This document shows, piece by piece, positions 32,771 to 41,505 of a stretch of 64,000 nt of DNA (position 1 is the stretch's first letter; each line of letters opens with the position of its first letter). This stretch comes from Falsiroseomonas bella. GTDB taxonomy: Bacteria > Pseudomonadota > Alphaproteobacteria > Acetobacterales > Acetobacteraceae. The position numbers and the translations under genes were made by a program. The stretch spans positions 496,001 to 560,000 of the forward strand of contig NZ_QGNA01000005.1 of the NCBI RefSeq assembly GCF_003173615.1. Reading direction: 5' to 3'. The notes under the pieces were generated by a model. That model saw nothing but the letters and a program-made list of their open reading frames with translations, was not told the origin of the DNA and ran no database searches.

Positions 32771-35485
32771 ATGAGCAGCAGCGCACCACGCATCGACCAG
32801 TTCACGCTGGCGCATGCGGGCCGGGCCGATGGCTGGCGGGAGCTCACACATCTCGCCGATGCCTGGGCGCGCGGCGCCGCCGCACGCTCGGACCTCGAGG
32901 CTGCGGTGTCGGCGCTCGGCCCGACCGAGGCCTTTCACGCCTATCCCGGTCCGCGTCTCTTCGGCGTTCTGGCCGAGCGTATCGCCAGCGACGATCCCGG
33001 CGGCGTCGCACGCCTGGCGCGCCGCATCTCCAACGCGCTGCTGACGCGTTCCTACCGCACTCGGCCGAGCGACTGGGATGTCCACGACGACCGCGCCGGA
33101 TCGGAACTGGCGGAGGTATTGCCGCCCGCCCTCGACGAGGACGTCGGCGGACACCGACCCTATTTCGAGGCGCTGTTCGTCACGAGCCAGCCGGCGTCGC
33201 GCTGGTCCGCTCTGGCGGCGGAGATCCGCCGCCTCCGCCGGCCGGAGGACGCCTTCGTCTACGAGCCCGTCTTCGTCGGCTCCTTCGAGGACGCCTTCTG
33301 CGCCGCGGCGATCAACACGGCGATCGCCTCCGTCGTCGTCGCCGAAGGCTTCCCCTATCGCTCGCGCCACGACGCGCCCGTGCTGCGCGCGGTGCTGGAG
33401 CCGTTCGGCGAGCCGGAAGACACCGACGTCTCCGCGCTTCGCCTTGCCGGCGCGCTGAAGCGCATCCGGCCGGAGCTCGACATCTTCCTGCTCTCTGACC
33501 GGGAGGTGGAAAAGCTTGCCGGCAATCCGGCCGCCGACTGCGTCCGGCGCATCTTCTACGCCATCGAGGAGCCGCTGGAGCTTCACCTGGCCGTGCTGGA
33601 AGGCGTGCGCGACCGCTACGAGACGCCCTTCTTCGACAACCTCAAGCGCTACGCGCAGCGTCCGATCGGCACCTTCCACGCCCTGCCCATCGCCCGCGGC
33701 AAGTCGGTGTTCCGCTCCGACTGGATCCGCGACATGGGCGAGTTCTACGGCATCAACCTTTTCCTCGCCGAGAGCAGCGCGACGACGGGCGGCCTCGACA
33801 GCCTTCTCGAGCCCACCGGCAACATCAAGAAGGCGCAGGAGATGGCGGCGCGCGCCTTCGGCGCCGACCACGTCTTCTTCGTCACCAACGGCACCTCCAC
33901 CAGCAACAAGATGGCGGTGCAGGCGCTCACCAAGCCGGGTGACATCGTCGTGGTGGACCGCAACTGCCACAAGTCGCACCACTACGGCATGGTGCTGACC
34001 GGTGCGCAGCCCTTCTACGTCGAAGCCTTCCCGATGACCGAGTACTCGATGTACGGCGCCGTGCCGCTGCGCACCATCAAGCGCGCGCTGCTGACGCTGC
34101 GCGCCGAGGGGCGCCTCGATCGCCTCAAGATGCTCGACCTCACCAACTGCACCTTCGACGGCCACATGTACAACGTGCGCCGCGTGATGGAGGAATGCCT
34201 GGCGATCAAGCCGGACCTCATCTTCCTTTGGGACGAGGCGTGGTCCGGCTTCGCGCGCTTCTCGCCCTTCCTGCGGCCGCGCACCGCGATGGGCGCCGCC
34301 GCCGACATCGAGGCCTGGCTGCGCGACCCCGCCTCCGTCGCCGCGCATGAGAAGCAGCGCGCGGCCCTCGGCGAGAACCCGACCGACGAGGCGCTTCTGG
34401 AGACGCGGCTGGTCCCCGATCCGCGCCGGGTCCGGTTGCGGGTCTACCAGACCAACTCGACGCACAAATCCATGTCCGCCATCCGGCAGGGTTCCATGCT
34501 TCTGGTGAAGGATGTGGACTTCCACACGGTGGAGGCGCAGTTCCACGAAGCGGTCTTCACCCATGCCTCCACCAGCCCGAACCAGCAGCTCATCGCCAGC
34601 CTCGACGTCGCGCGCCGCCAGATGGAGCTGGAGGGCTACGGCCTGGTGATGAACGCGATCGAGATCGCGCTCGCCATCCGCAAGTCGGTCAACGAGCATC
34701 CGCTGATCTCGCGCTACTTCCGGGTGCTGGGGGCGGACGCGATGATCCCGGCGGAGTACCGGCAGTCGGGCTTCACGGACTACCTCTCGCCGGGCGTCAA
34801 CTGGGCGACCGTTGCGCAGGCCATGCGGGAGGACGAGTTCTACCTCGATCCCACGCGCATGACGCTGGTGTGTGGCACCGCGGGCTTCGACGGCACGCAG
34901 TTCAAGGGGCTGCTGGCCAGCGAATACGACATCCAGCTCAACAAGACCTCGCGCAACTCGGTGCTGCTGCAGTCCAACATCAACAACACGCGCAGCGACG
35001 TGGCGCACCTGATCCGCGTGCTGGTGGAGATCTGCCACGGCATCGAGAAGCGGCTGGAGAGCGGCGGCGACGTGGCGCGGCAGGCCTTCGCCGCGCGTGT
35101 GAAGGCGCTGATGACCGACGTGCCGGACCTGCCCAACTTCTCCCGCTTCCACGACGTGTTCCGCGCCGATGCCGGCCGCGACTCGCCGGAAGGCGACATG
35201 CGCGCGGCCTTCTTCGGCGCCTATGAGCCGGAGCTCTGCGAATACGTCCCGCTGTTCGGCGCCGAATGCGACCGGCGCCTGCGGGAAGGGCCGGAGATGG
35301 TCTCGGCCAACTTCGTCATCCCCTATCCGCCGGGCTTCCCGATCATGGTGCCCGGCCAGGTGCTGACGCAGGAGACGATCGACTTCATGCGCAAGCTCGA
35401 CGTGAAGGAGATCCATGGCTACGAGCGCGAGCGCGGCCTCAAGCTGCTGAGGCCCGACGCCATCGCGGCCCGGTCGAAGCGCTGA
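32771..35485 (+). CDS. Large fold-type I PLP amino-acid decarboxylase (Orn/Lys/Arg family)
   Basis: The 904-residue product is longer than the about 710-760 usual for inducible Orn/Lys/Arg decarboxylases. Residues 1 to about 110 form an extra N-terminal region. A wing-like domain follows (about 130-275), then the catalytic domain with FFVTNGTSTSNKMAV, D488 in LIFLWDEAWSG (pyridine-nitrogen contact) and the PLP lysine K566 in TNSTHKSMSAI. The C-terminal domain includes YPPGFPIMVPGQVLT. GGAG lies seven bases before the ATG. Decarboxylation consumes a proton, and the following genes encode aspartate/alanine- and glutamate-type carriers. Neighbours thus hint at acidic amino acids, while family membership suggests basic ones. 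The substrate is unresolved. Confidence 0.9.
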   Translation: MSSSAPRIDQFTLAHAGRADGWRELTHLADAWARGAAARSDLEAAVSALGPTEAFHAYPGPRLFGVLAERIASDDPGGVARLARRISNALLTRSYRTRPSDWDVHDDRAGSELAEVLPPALDEDVGGHRPYFEALFVTSQPASRWSALAAEIRRLRRPEDAFVYEPVFVGSFEDAFCAAAINTAIASVVVAEGFPYRSRHDAPVLRAVLEPFGEPEDTDVSALRLAGALKRIRPELDIFLLSDREVEKLAGNPAADCVRRIFYAIEEPLELHLAVLEGVRDRYETPFFDNLKRYAQRPIGTFHALPIARGKSVFRSDWIRDMGEFYGINLFLAESSATTGGLDSLLEPTGNIKKAQEMAARAFGADHVFFVTNGTSTSNKMAVQALTKPGDIVVVDRNCHKSHHYGMVLTGAQPFYVEAFPMTEYSMYGAVPLRTIKRALLTLRAEGRLDRLKMLDLTNCTFDGHMYNVRRVMEECLAIKPDLIFLWDEAWSGFARFSPFLRPRTAMGAAADIEAWLRDPASVAAHEKQRAALGENPTDEALLETRLVPDPRRVRLRVYQTNSTHKSMSAIRQGSMLLVKDVDFHTVEAQFHEAVFTHASTSPNQQLIASLDVARRQMELEGYGLVMNAIEIALAIRKSVNEHPLISRYFRVLGADAMIPAEYRQSGFTDYLSPGVNWATVAQAMREDEFYLDPTRMTLVCGTAGFDGTQFKGLLASEYDIQLNKTSRNSVLLQSNINNTRSDVAHLIRVLVEICHGIEKRLESGGDVARQAFAARVKALMTDVPDLPNFSRFHDVFRADAGRDSPEGDMRAAFFGAYEPELCEYVPLFGAECDRRLREGPEMVSANFVIPYPPGFPIMVPGQVLTQETIDFMRKLDVKEIHGYERERGLKLLRPDAIAARSKR

Positions 35486-35498
35486 GGAGAAGACAGCG

Positions 35499-37199
35499 AT
35501 GGACGCCTTCTTCGCCTGGCTCGCCGCCAACCCCTACATCCTGCTCTTCGTCACCGTCGGCATGGCCGTCTGGTTGGGACGGCAGAGCGTCGGCGGCTAC
35601 GGCCTCGGCATGGTCGCGGCGGCGATCATCGTCGGCTGCGGCCTGTCCGTCTGGGCCTCCCTCTACGGCCACAAGCTGGAGCTGAACAACTTCACCAAGA
35701 GCCTGTTCTACTACCTCTTCATGTACGGGGTCGGGCTGCGCGTCGGGCCGTCCTTCGTCAACAGCCTGGGCGGGGACGGCATCAAGTTCACGGTTCTCGC
35801 GATCGTCTCCTGCTTCGCCGGCCTGCTGCTCGTCGTCGGTGGCGTCAATCTCCTCGACCTGCCGCCTGGTGCCGCGGGCGGCATCCTTGCCGGTTCGCAG
35901 ACCATGTCGGCGGCGATCGGCTCGGCCGAGCAGGCGGTCACCGCCGGCGCGGTCGCGCTGCCGCCGGGGACGGACCCGAACAGCGTCACCGCGATGATCG
36001 CGCTGTCCTACGGCATCACCTACATCTGGGGCACGGTCGGCATCATCCTGATCACCAAGTACCTGCCGAAGTGGTGGGGCATCGATGCGAAGGCCGCGGC
36101 GCGGGAATACGAGAAGGAGCACGGCGTCGCCTCCGGCGACACGCCGGCGCTGTCGGGCTGGACGGCGGGCGGGCTGCGCGCCTACCGCCTCGAGAACGAC
36201 GCCTGGGTGGGGCGGACCATGCGCGACATGCTGCATGAGAATCCCGAGTACCGCTTCGTCAATCTGGTGCGCGACGGCCAGGCGCTCGGCGCGCTGGACC
36301 AGGAGCGGCTGCAGCGCGGCGACATCATCGCCCTCGGCGGCCGGCGGGAGGCGATGACGGAGAAGATGGGCCTGATCGGCCCTGAGGTCTCGGACCGCGT
36401 GGCGCTCGACCTGCCGCTCGACCGCGCCGAGATCCTCGTGACCAACAAGGAGATGCTGAAGAAGACGCGCGAGGAATGGCGCGCGCTTCCGGGCGCGGAC
36501 CACATCCAGGTCGTCTCGCTGGAGCGTTCCGGCGTGCCGATCCCGATCGGCCACGACACGACGCTGCAGCGGATGGACCTCGTCACCGTGGTCGGGCTGA
36601 AGTCCGCGGTGGAGAAGATCGGCAACGCCTTCGGCCGTGTCGTGCGCCCCTCGACGGCGACCGACCTGCTGACCCTCTCGCTCGGCATGATCCTCGGCTT
36701 CCTGATCGGCGCCATCGAGTTCCCTGCCTTCGGCGCGAAAGTGGGCCTGGGCAATGCCGGCGGCCTGCTGGTCTCCGGCGTGATCGTCTCCTCCCTCGCC
36801 TCGCGGCTGCGCTTCTTCGGCAACACCCCGGCGGCCGCGCGGAACGTGTTGGAGGATCTCGGCCTGATCGTCTTCGTGGCGATCGTCGGCATCAACGCCG
36901 GTAACTCGCTGCTGGCGCAGCTGACCGGCATGCTGGCGCTGAAGATCTTCCTCGTCGGCTTCATCGCCTGCAGCGTGCCGCCCTTCATCGTGTGGATGGT
37001 CGGGCTCTACGTCTTCAAGTTCAATCCGGCGATCCTGATGGGCGGCGTCGCGGGTGCGCGCAGCCATTCGGGCCCCTGCCGGGAAGCGGCGGTGGAGATC
37101 CAGTCCAACGTGCCGTGGATCGGCTTCCCCGTGGCCTATGCGGTCTCGGGCGTGCTGCTCACCGTGTTCGGCTACTTCGCCATGGTGCTGGCGCAGTAG
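35499..37199 (+). CDS. Aspartate:alanine exchanger (AAEX) family carrier 1
   Basis: The 566-residue product has the AspT/YidE plan: five or six helices (1 to about 180), two central RCK_C/TrkA-C domains (about 215-290 and 300-380) and a second membrane half (about 385-566). Conserved parts include GILAGSQTMSAAIGSAEQA in the first half and GVAGARSHSGPCREAAVEI in the second. AspT exchanges aspartate for alanine electrogenically, and with a decarboxylase it generates proton-motive force. It begins 13 bases after the decarboxylase stop, with GAGGAG upstream, so the two are co-expressed. Confidence 0.9.
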   Translation: MDAFFAWLAANPYILLFVTVGMAVWLGRQSVGGYGLGMVAAAIIVGCGLSVWASLYGHKLELNNFTKSLFYYLFMYGVGLRVGPSFVNSLGGDGIKFTVLAIVSCFAGLLLVVGGVNLLDLPPGAAGGILAGSQTMSAAIGSAEQAVTAGAVALPPGTDPNSVTAMIALSYGITYIWGTVGIILITKYLPKWWGIDAKAAAREYEKEHGVASGDTPALSGWTAGGLRAYRLENDAWVGRTMRDMLHENPEYRFVNLVRDGQALGALDQERLQRGDIIALGGRREAMTEKMGLIGPEVSDRVALDLPLDRAEILVTNKEMLKKTREEWRALPGADHIQVVSLERSGVPIPIGHDTTLQRMDLVTVVGLKSAVEKIGNAFGRVVRPSTATDLLTLSLGMILGFLIGAIEFPAFGAKVGLGNAGGLLVSGVIVSSLASRLRFFGNTPAAARNVLEDLGLIVFVAIVGINAGNSLLAQLTGMLALKIFLVGFIACSVPPFIVWMVGLYVFKFNPAILMGGVAGARSHSGPCREAAVEIQSNVPWIGFPVAYAVSGVLLTVFGYFAMVLAQ

Positions 37200-37231
37200 G
37201 CCACGGCGTGTCGCGTCGCATGCCAAGAGGC

Positions 37232-37257
37232 GCTGCCGCGGGCGGTCCCGCGGCAGC
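37232..37257 (+). terminator. 11-bp-stem hairpin between exchanger 1 and gltS-like gene
   Basis: GCTGCCGCGGG and CCCGCGGCAGC form a perfect 11-bp stem with a 4-base loop. It lies 32 bases after the exchanger stop and 30 before the next start. No T-run follows. It may partly terminate or protect the 3' end of the decarboxylase-exchanger message, giving the carriers unequal expression. Confidence 0.5.
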
Positions 37258-37287
37258 TCCCGTCGCCGATAATGGGAGCACGCCTTG

Positions 37288-38514
37288 ATGGTGCGCTACG
37301 AGCTGGATGAGCTCACGACGCTTCTGGTGGGCATCGCTGCGCTGTTCGCGGGCAAGGCCATCCGGCAGGCCGTCCCCCTGCTCCGCCGGATCGACATGCC
37401 GAATGCGGTGGTCGGCGCCCTGGTCGTGGCGCTGCTTGTGCTGTTCGGGCAGCTCGCGCTCGGCGTCGATGTCGCCTTCGGTGCACGAACCCGCGACGCG
37501 CTGCTGCTGATCTTCTTCACCACCATAGGCCTCTCGGCGAAGCTCAGTGCGTTGCTCAGCGGCGGCAAGCCACTCCTGATCCTCTGCGCCGTGACCGTGG
37601 CGGCGCTGATGGCGCAGAACCTCGGCGGGGCCGCCTTCGCCGCGGCCTGGGGCGCGCACCCGGCCTATGGCGTGCTTGCCGGATCGCTTTCCTTCGTCGG
37701 CGGACCCGGAACCGCGATGGCATGGGCGAAGGAACTCGAGGCCCAGGGCCTCGCCGGGGCGCAGGTCGTGGGCGTTGGCGCCGCGACGCTGGCCGTGATC
37801 AGCGGCGCCCTGGTGGCAGGCCCCATCACCGGCTGGATCGTCCGGCGGCACAACCTGGCCGCCGGTGCGGCTGCCGGTGCGCCCACGGAACCCGCTGTTG
37901 TCCCTGCCGGCCCGCCCGCTGAGCCGAAGGAGGGCGGCGATCAGCTCGAATCGCTCCTCGCGTCGGTCTTCGTGATCGCGCTTGCGGTCTATATCGGTGA
38001 GTACCTGAACGATGTCGCGCGCGGCGCGGGACTGCTGCTGCCAGGCTTCCTCTCGGCGATGATAGCCGGTGTCGTCATCACCAACCTGGCCGACGCGCTG
38101 CGCATGAAGCTCGCCTTCGCGCCGATCGAGCGCGGCGGTGCGATTGCCCTGCAGCTCTTCCTGGTGATCGCGCTGATGGCTACGCCGCTGATCTCGGTGG
38201 CGCAGATCCTCCTCCCCCTGGTCATCAACGTCGTCATCCAGATCGGGGTGACGGTCGCAATCGCCTATTTCGTCCTGTTCCGCCTGCTGGGGCGCGACTA
38301 CGAGGCGGCCGTGGCGGCCGGCGGGTTCCTCGGCTTCGGCCTGTCCTCCATGCCGGTCGCCATGGCTACCATGGACGAGGTCGTGCGGCGCTACGGCCCG
38401 GCGCCGAAGGCCTTCCTGCTGATCACGCTGGCCGGATCCTTCTTCGTCGATCTCGCCAACGCCTTCGTGGCCAAGGGATTCCTCGCCTTGCCGTTCTTCG
38501 CCATCGCGCGATGA
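37288..38514 (+). CDS. gltS: Sodium:glutamate symporter, GltS family
   Basis: The 408-residue product has about ten membrane helices and the GltS pair of reentrant signatures: AGSLSFVGGPGTAMAWAKEL in the first half and GGFLGFGLSSMPVAMATMDE in the second. It carries glutamate with sodium into the cell. The central loop (about 185-220) is Ala/Pro-rich. The start is ATG 37288 with GGAG ten bases upstream; an in-frame TTG lies just before. It lies between two AAEX carriers, an arrangement that suggests supply of an acidic substrate to the decarboxylase. Confidence 0.88.
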   Translation: MVRYELDELTTLLVGIAALFAGKAIRQAVPLLRRIDMPNAVVGALVVALLVLFGQLALGVDVAFGARTRDALLLIFFTTIGLSAKLSALLSGGKPLLILCAVTVAALMAQNLGGAAFAAAWGAHPAYGVLAGSLSFVGGPGTAMAWAKELEAQGLAGAQVVGVGAATLAVISGALVAGPITGWIVRRHNLAAGAAAGAPTEPAVVPAGPPAEPKEGGDQLESLLASVFVIALAVYIGEYLNDVARGAGLLLPGFLSAMIAGVVITNLADALRMKLAFAPIERGGAIALQLFLVIALMATPLISVAQILLPLVINVVIQIGVTVAIAYFVLFRLLGRDYEAAVAAGGFLGFGLSSMPVAMATMDEVVRRYGPAPKAFLLITLAGSFFVDLANAFVAKGFLALPFFAIAR

Positions 38515-38534
38515 TGCGCGGGCAGGAGGCAAGG

Positions 38535-38550
38535 GCGCCGGTGCCGGCGC
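38535..38550 (+). terminator. Short hairpin between gltS-like gene and exchanger 2
   Basis: GCGCCG-GTGC-CGGCGC is a perfect 6-bp stem with a 4-base loop, 20 bases after the gltS-like stop. There is no T-run. With the hairpin at 37232 it separates the three carrier genes. Confidence 0.3.
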
Positions 38551-38585
38551 ACCTGCCCTGGACTTGACCGCGAGGGGGGGCGGCG

Positions 38586-40280
38586 ATGCTCGAATGGCTC
38601 AGCCATTTCCTGGAGAGGTATCCCGAATTCGCCGTCTTCCTGGCGATCGGCCTCGGCTACTGGCTTGGCGCGCTGAAGTTCGGCGGCTTCAGCTTCGGCG
38701 CCGTCACCGGCTCGCTCTTCGCCGGCGTGCTGATCGGCCAGTTCGCGCATGTCCCCGTCTCGTCGCAGGCGAAGTCGTTCCTTTTCCTGCTTTTCCTCTT
38801 CGGCATCGGCTACTCGGTCGGGCCGCAATTCATGTCCGCGCTCAAGCGCGACGGGGCCAGGCCGATTGCGCTCGCCGTGATCATGGCCTTCACCGGTCTC
38901 GCGACTGCCTATGTCGTGGCGCGCGTTCTCGGGCTCGATGCCGGCTTCGCTGCGGGCCTGGTGTCCGGAGCTCTCACCGAGAGCCCTGCGATGGGCACCG
39001 CGACGGAGGCGATCAACGCGCTGCCGCTGCCGGAGTCCGAACGTGCGCGGCTGGTGGCGCACATCGCTGTCGCTGATGCGGTCTGCTACCTGTTCGGCGC
39101 GATCGGCGTGATCGTCTTCTGTGGCACTGTCGGCCCACGGCTGCTCGGGATCGACCTCAAGGCGGAATCGCTCGCGCTGGAGAAGAAGCTCGGCATCACA
39201 CGAGCACAGCCGGGCGTCGTCTCCGCATGGCGGCGGGTGGAACTGCGCGCCTTCCGTATCCCGCCCACTGCGCCCGTGGTCGGCATGACGCTGGCCGAGG
39301 CACGACAGCTCAAGCCCGGGCATCGCCTCTACATCCAGCGCATCCGTCGTGATCGCGAGATCATCCCGGCCGACCCTGCGCTGCGGCTGCAGGCGGGCGA
39401 CGTGATCGCGCTCGCTGGCCTCCGCGAGGTGCTGGTGCAGGAGATCGGCCCGCAGGCGGAGGAAGTCGAGGACCGCGAGCTGCTCGACATTCCCCTTGCC
39501 GCGCGCCAGGTGCTGGTGACCCGCGGCGAGGCGGCCGGGCGCAGCCTGGGCGAGATGGCCCAGGCGGACTGGGCGCGCAGCATCTACCTCAACGGTATCA
39601 CGCGCGGCGGGGAGGCGATCCCGTTCTCGCTCGAGACGATCGTCGAACGGGGCGATCTTCTGAGCATCGTGGGTCCGGATGCGGTGATCGCGGATGTGGC
39701 GGAACGCATCGGCCCGGTGGTGCAGCCGACCGAGACGACGGATTTCGTCGTGCTGGGCCTCGCGATCTTCCTTGGCGGTGTCGTCGGCGTGCTGGTGCAA
39801 CTGCCGATCGGTGGCATGCACATCTCCCTCAGCACCAGCGTGGGTACGCTGCTGGCCGGCCTCCTGGTGGGGCATCTGCGCACGCGCATGCCGCTGTTCG
39901 GGCGCATCCCGGATGGCGCGATCTCCCTGATGACCTCGCTCGGCCTCGCCGCCTTCGTGGCGATGACCGGCCTGCACGCCGGACCGATCTTCTTCGAGGC
40001 GCTCGCGGAGGCAGGGGTCGGCCTTTTCCTCGGAGGTGTCCTGGTGACGCTCGCGCCGCTCTTCGTCGGCCTGTATGTCGGGCGCTATCTGCTGAAGATG
40101 AACCCCGTGCTGCTGCTCGGCAGCCTGGCTGGCGCGCAGACCATGACCGCGGGACTCGCCGCTGTGCAGGACAAGTCGGGCAGCACCGTCGCAGTGCTCG
40201 GCTACACCCCGGCCGTACCGATCGGGCACATCCTGCTGACCACATGGGGGACTGTCATCGTCGGCCTGGTTGCCCGATAA
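38586..40280 (+). CDS. Aspartate:alanine exchanger (AAEX) family carrier 2
   Basis: This 564-residue product has the same plan as carrier 1, with a membrane half, two RCK_C domains (about 210-365) and a second membrane half. Its signatures are clearly diverged: VSGALTESPAMGTATEAINAL and GSLAGAQTMTAGLAAVQDKSGSTV. GAGGGGGG precedes the ATG. Two paralogous exchangers in one cluster suggest different substrate pairs or direct competition for the same amino acid. Carriers of this family other than AspT have few proven substrates. Confidence 0.9.
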   Translation: MLEWLSHFLERYPEFAVFLAIGLGYWLGALKFGGFSFGAVTGSLFAGVLIGQFAHVPVSSQAKSFLFLLFLFGIGYSVGPQFMSALKRDGARPIALAVIMAFTGLATAYVVARVLGLDAGFAAGLVSGALTESPAMGTATEAINALPLPESERARLVAHIAVADAVCYLFGAIGVIVFCGTVGPRLLGIDLKAESLALEKKLGITRAQPGVVSAWRRVELRAFRIPPTAPVVGMTLAEARQLKPGHRLYIQRIRRDREIIPADPALRLQAGDVIALAGLREVLVQEIGPQAEEVEDRELLDIPLAARQVLVTRGEAAGRSLGEMAQADWARSIYLNGITRGGEAIPFSLETIVERGDLLSIVGPDAVIADVAERIGPVVQPTETTDFVVLGLAIFLGGVVGVLVQLPIGGMHISLSTSVGTLLAGLLVGHLRTRMPLFGRIPDGAISLMTSLGLAAFVAMTGLHAGPIFFEALAEAGVGLFLGGVLVTLAPLFVGLYVGRYLLKMNPVLLLGSLAGAQTMTAGLAAVQDKSGSTVAVLGYTPAVPIGHILLTTWGTVIVGLVAR

Positions 40281-40339
40281 GGTGGCAGCGGTGCGCAATC
40301 GGCGCCGCGCCGCGGGCGCGCGATGCATGGGAGATGGGA

Positions 40340-40780
40340 ATGACCCGCCACGCGCCGCGCCGGGCGCTGCTGACCGCTGCCGGCGCCTTGTTCCTCGGCG
40401 CCGCCGAGGATCCGAATCCGGATGCCAGCTTGTGGATCGAGGAGGTCCGGATCGGCCTGTTCGGCCGCAGCGGCGCGATCGGCGGCGGCCGGCTGCGCTA
40501 CCAGGGGGAGGTGCACGCCTTCGCGATCGAGGGGCTGAGCGCAGCCGGCGCCGGGGTCAGCACCGTCCGCGCGCAGGGCGAGGTCTTCAACCTGCGGCGC
40601 CTGTCCGATTTCCCCGGCACCTACACCCAGATCGAAGGCGGCCGCGGTGCGGCCGACGGCCCGGTGGAAGTGCACTCGTTGCGAAACCAGCGCGGCGTTC
40701 GCCTCCGGCTGCGCTCTGCACGCGCCGGCGCAACGCTGCGCATCGGGGAAGGCGGCCTGGTCATCAGCCTGGAGGAATGA
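40340..40780 (+). CDS. Small exported protein, Tat-like leader
   Basis: ATG 40340 has GGAG seven bases upstream; an in-frame ATG at 40334 is too close to that site. The 146-residue product starts with MTRHAPRRALLTAAGALFLG, a twin-arginine-containing signal-like segment. The mature part is Gly-rich and probably beta-structured, with a GEVFNLRRLSDFPGTYTQIE core. It recalls EipA or SYLF-type envelope proteins, but I cannot assign a family. It lies between exchanger 2 and MarC on the same strand. Confidence 0.55.
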   Translation: MTRHAPRRALLTAAGALFLGAAEDPNPDASLWIEEVRIGLFGRSGAIGGGRLRYQGEVHAFAIEGLSAAGAGVSTVRAQGEVFNLRRLSDFPGTYTQIEGGRGAADGPVEVHSLRNQRGVRLRLRSARAGATLRIGEGGLVISLEE

Positions 40781-40824
40781 CGAGCCTGGCGACCTGCCCG
40801 CTATCGCAGGCAGAGGGGTAGCCG

Positions 40825-41505
40825 ATGCTGTTGGACGGCTTCGTGGCGGCACGCGTGCTTGGCGACGTGCTGTTCGGCTTCGGCACGCTGTTCGCCATCA
40901 TCAACCCCTATGGCCTGGCCTTCGTGTTCCTGGACCGCACGATCGGCCTGAACCAGGCCGATCGCGCGAAGCTGGCGCGGCGGATTGCGCTGAACGCATT
41001 CGCGGTGCTCATCGTGTCGCTGTTCTTCGGCAGCGCCATCCTTGGCTTCTTCGGCATCTCGCTGCCCGCGCTGCGTTTGGCCGGCGGGCTTGTGGTGGCT
41101 GTGGCCGGCTGGAACATGCTGAACGCGGAACTGCAGCCGCCGGACCGAGCGGCGGCAGGGCCGGGCAGCTTCGACCATGCGCGTCGGACGGCGTTCTTCC
41201 CGCTGACCATCCCGTTGACCACCGGACCGGGCTCGATCGCCGCGGCGATTGCGCTTGGCGCTGGGCGGCAGGGCGACCTGCCGGATCTTCTCCTGGCATC
41301 CGTTGCCTCGGTCATCGTCGCCGTCCTGATTGCACTGACGATATGGCACGCCTACGGACGCGCAGGTGGCATGGCGCGCCTGCTCGGCGCGGAAGGCACG
41401 CTGGTGATCACGCGCCTTTCGGCCTTCCTCCTTCTCTGCGTCGGTGCCGAGATCATGCTGACTGGTGCCTCTGATTGGCTGAGGCCCATGCTTGCGCTAC
41501 GATAG
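40825..41505 (+). CDS. MarC-family membrane protein
   Basis: The 226-residue product has six hydrophobic helices and the MarC landmarks: FATLFAIINPYGL-like GTLFAIINPYGLAFVFLD at about 20-37, and FFPLTIPLTTGPGSIAAAIAL at about 125-145. The family is of uncertain function, though once linked to antibiotic resistance; some act as amino-acid-related exporters. AGAGGGG precedes the ATG. It closes the plus-strand carrier cluster. Confidence 0.9.
   Translation: MLLDGFVAARVLGDVLFGFGTLFAIINPYGLAFVFLDRTIGLNQADRAKLARRIALNAFAVLIVSLFFGSAILGFFGISLPALRLAGGLVVAVAGWNMLNAELQPPDRAAAGPGSFDHARRTAFFPLTIPLTTGPGSIAAAIALGAGRQGDLPDLLLASVASVIVAVLIALTIWHAYGRAGGMARLLGAEGTLVITRLSAFLLLCVGAEIMLTGASDWLRPMLALR

Noticed and set aside
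32312-35530. 1072-residue open frame opposite the porin and decarboxylase genes
   Set aside because: Low-complexity, His/Arg/Gly-rich translation with no motif. The plus strand carries catalytic residues D488 and K566 of a known family.
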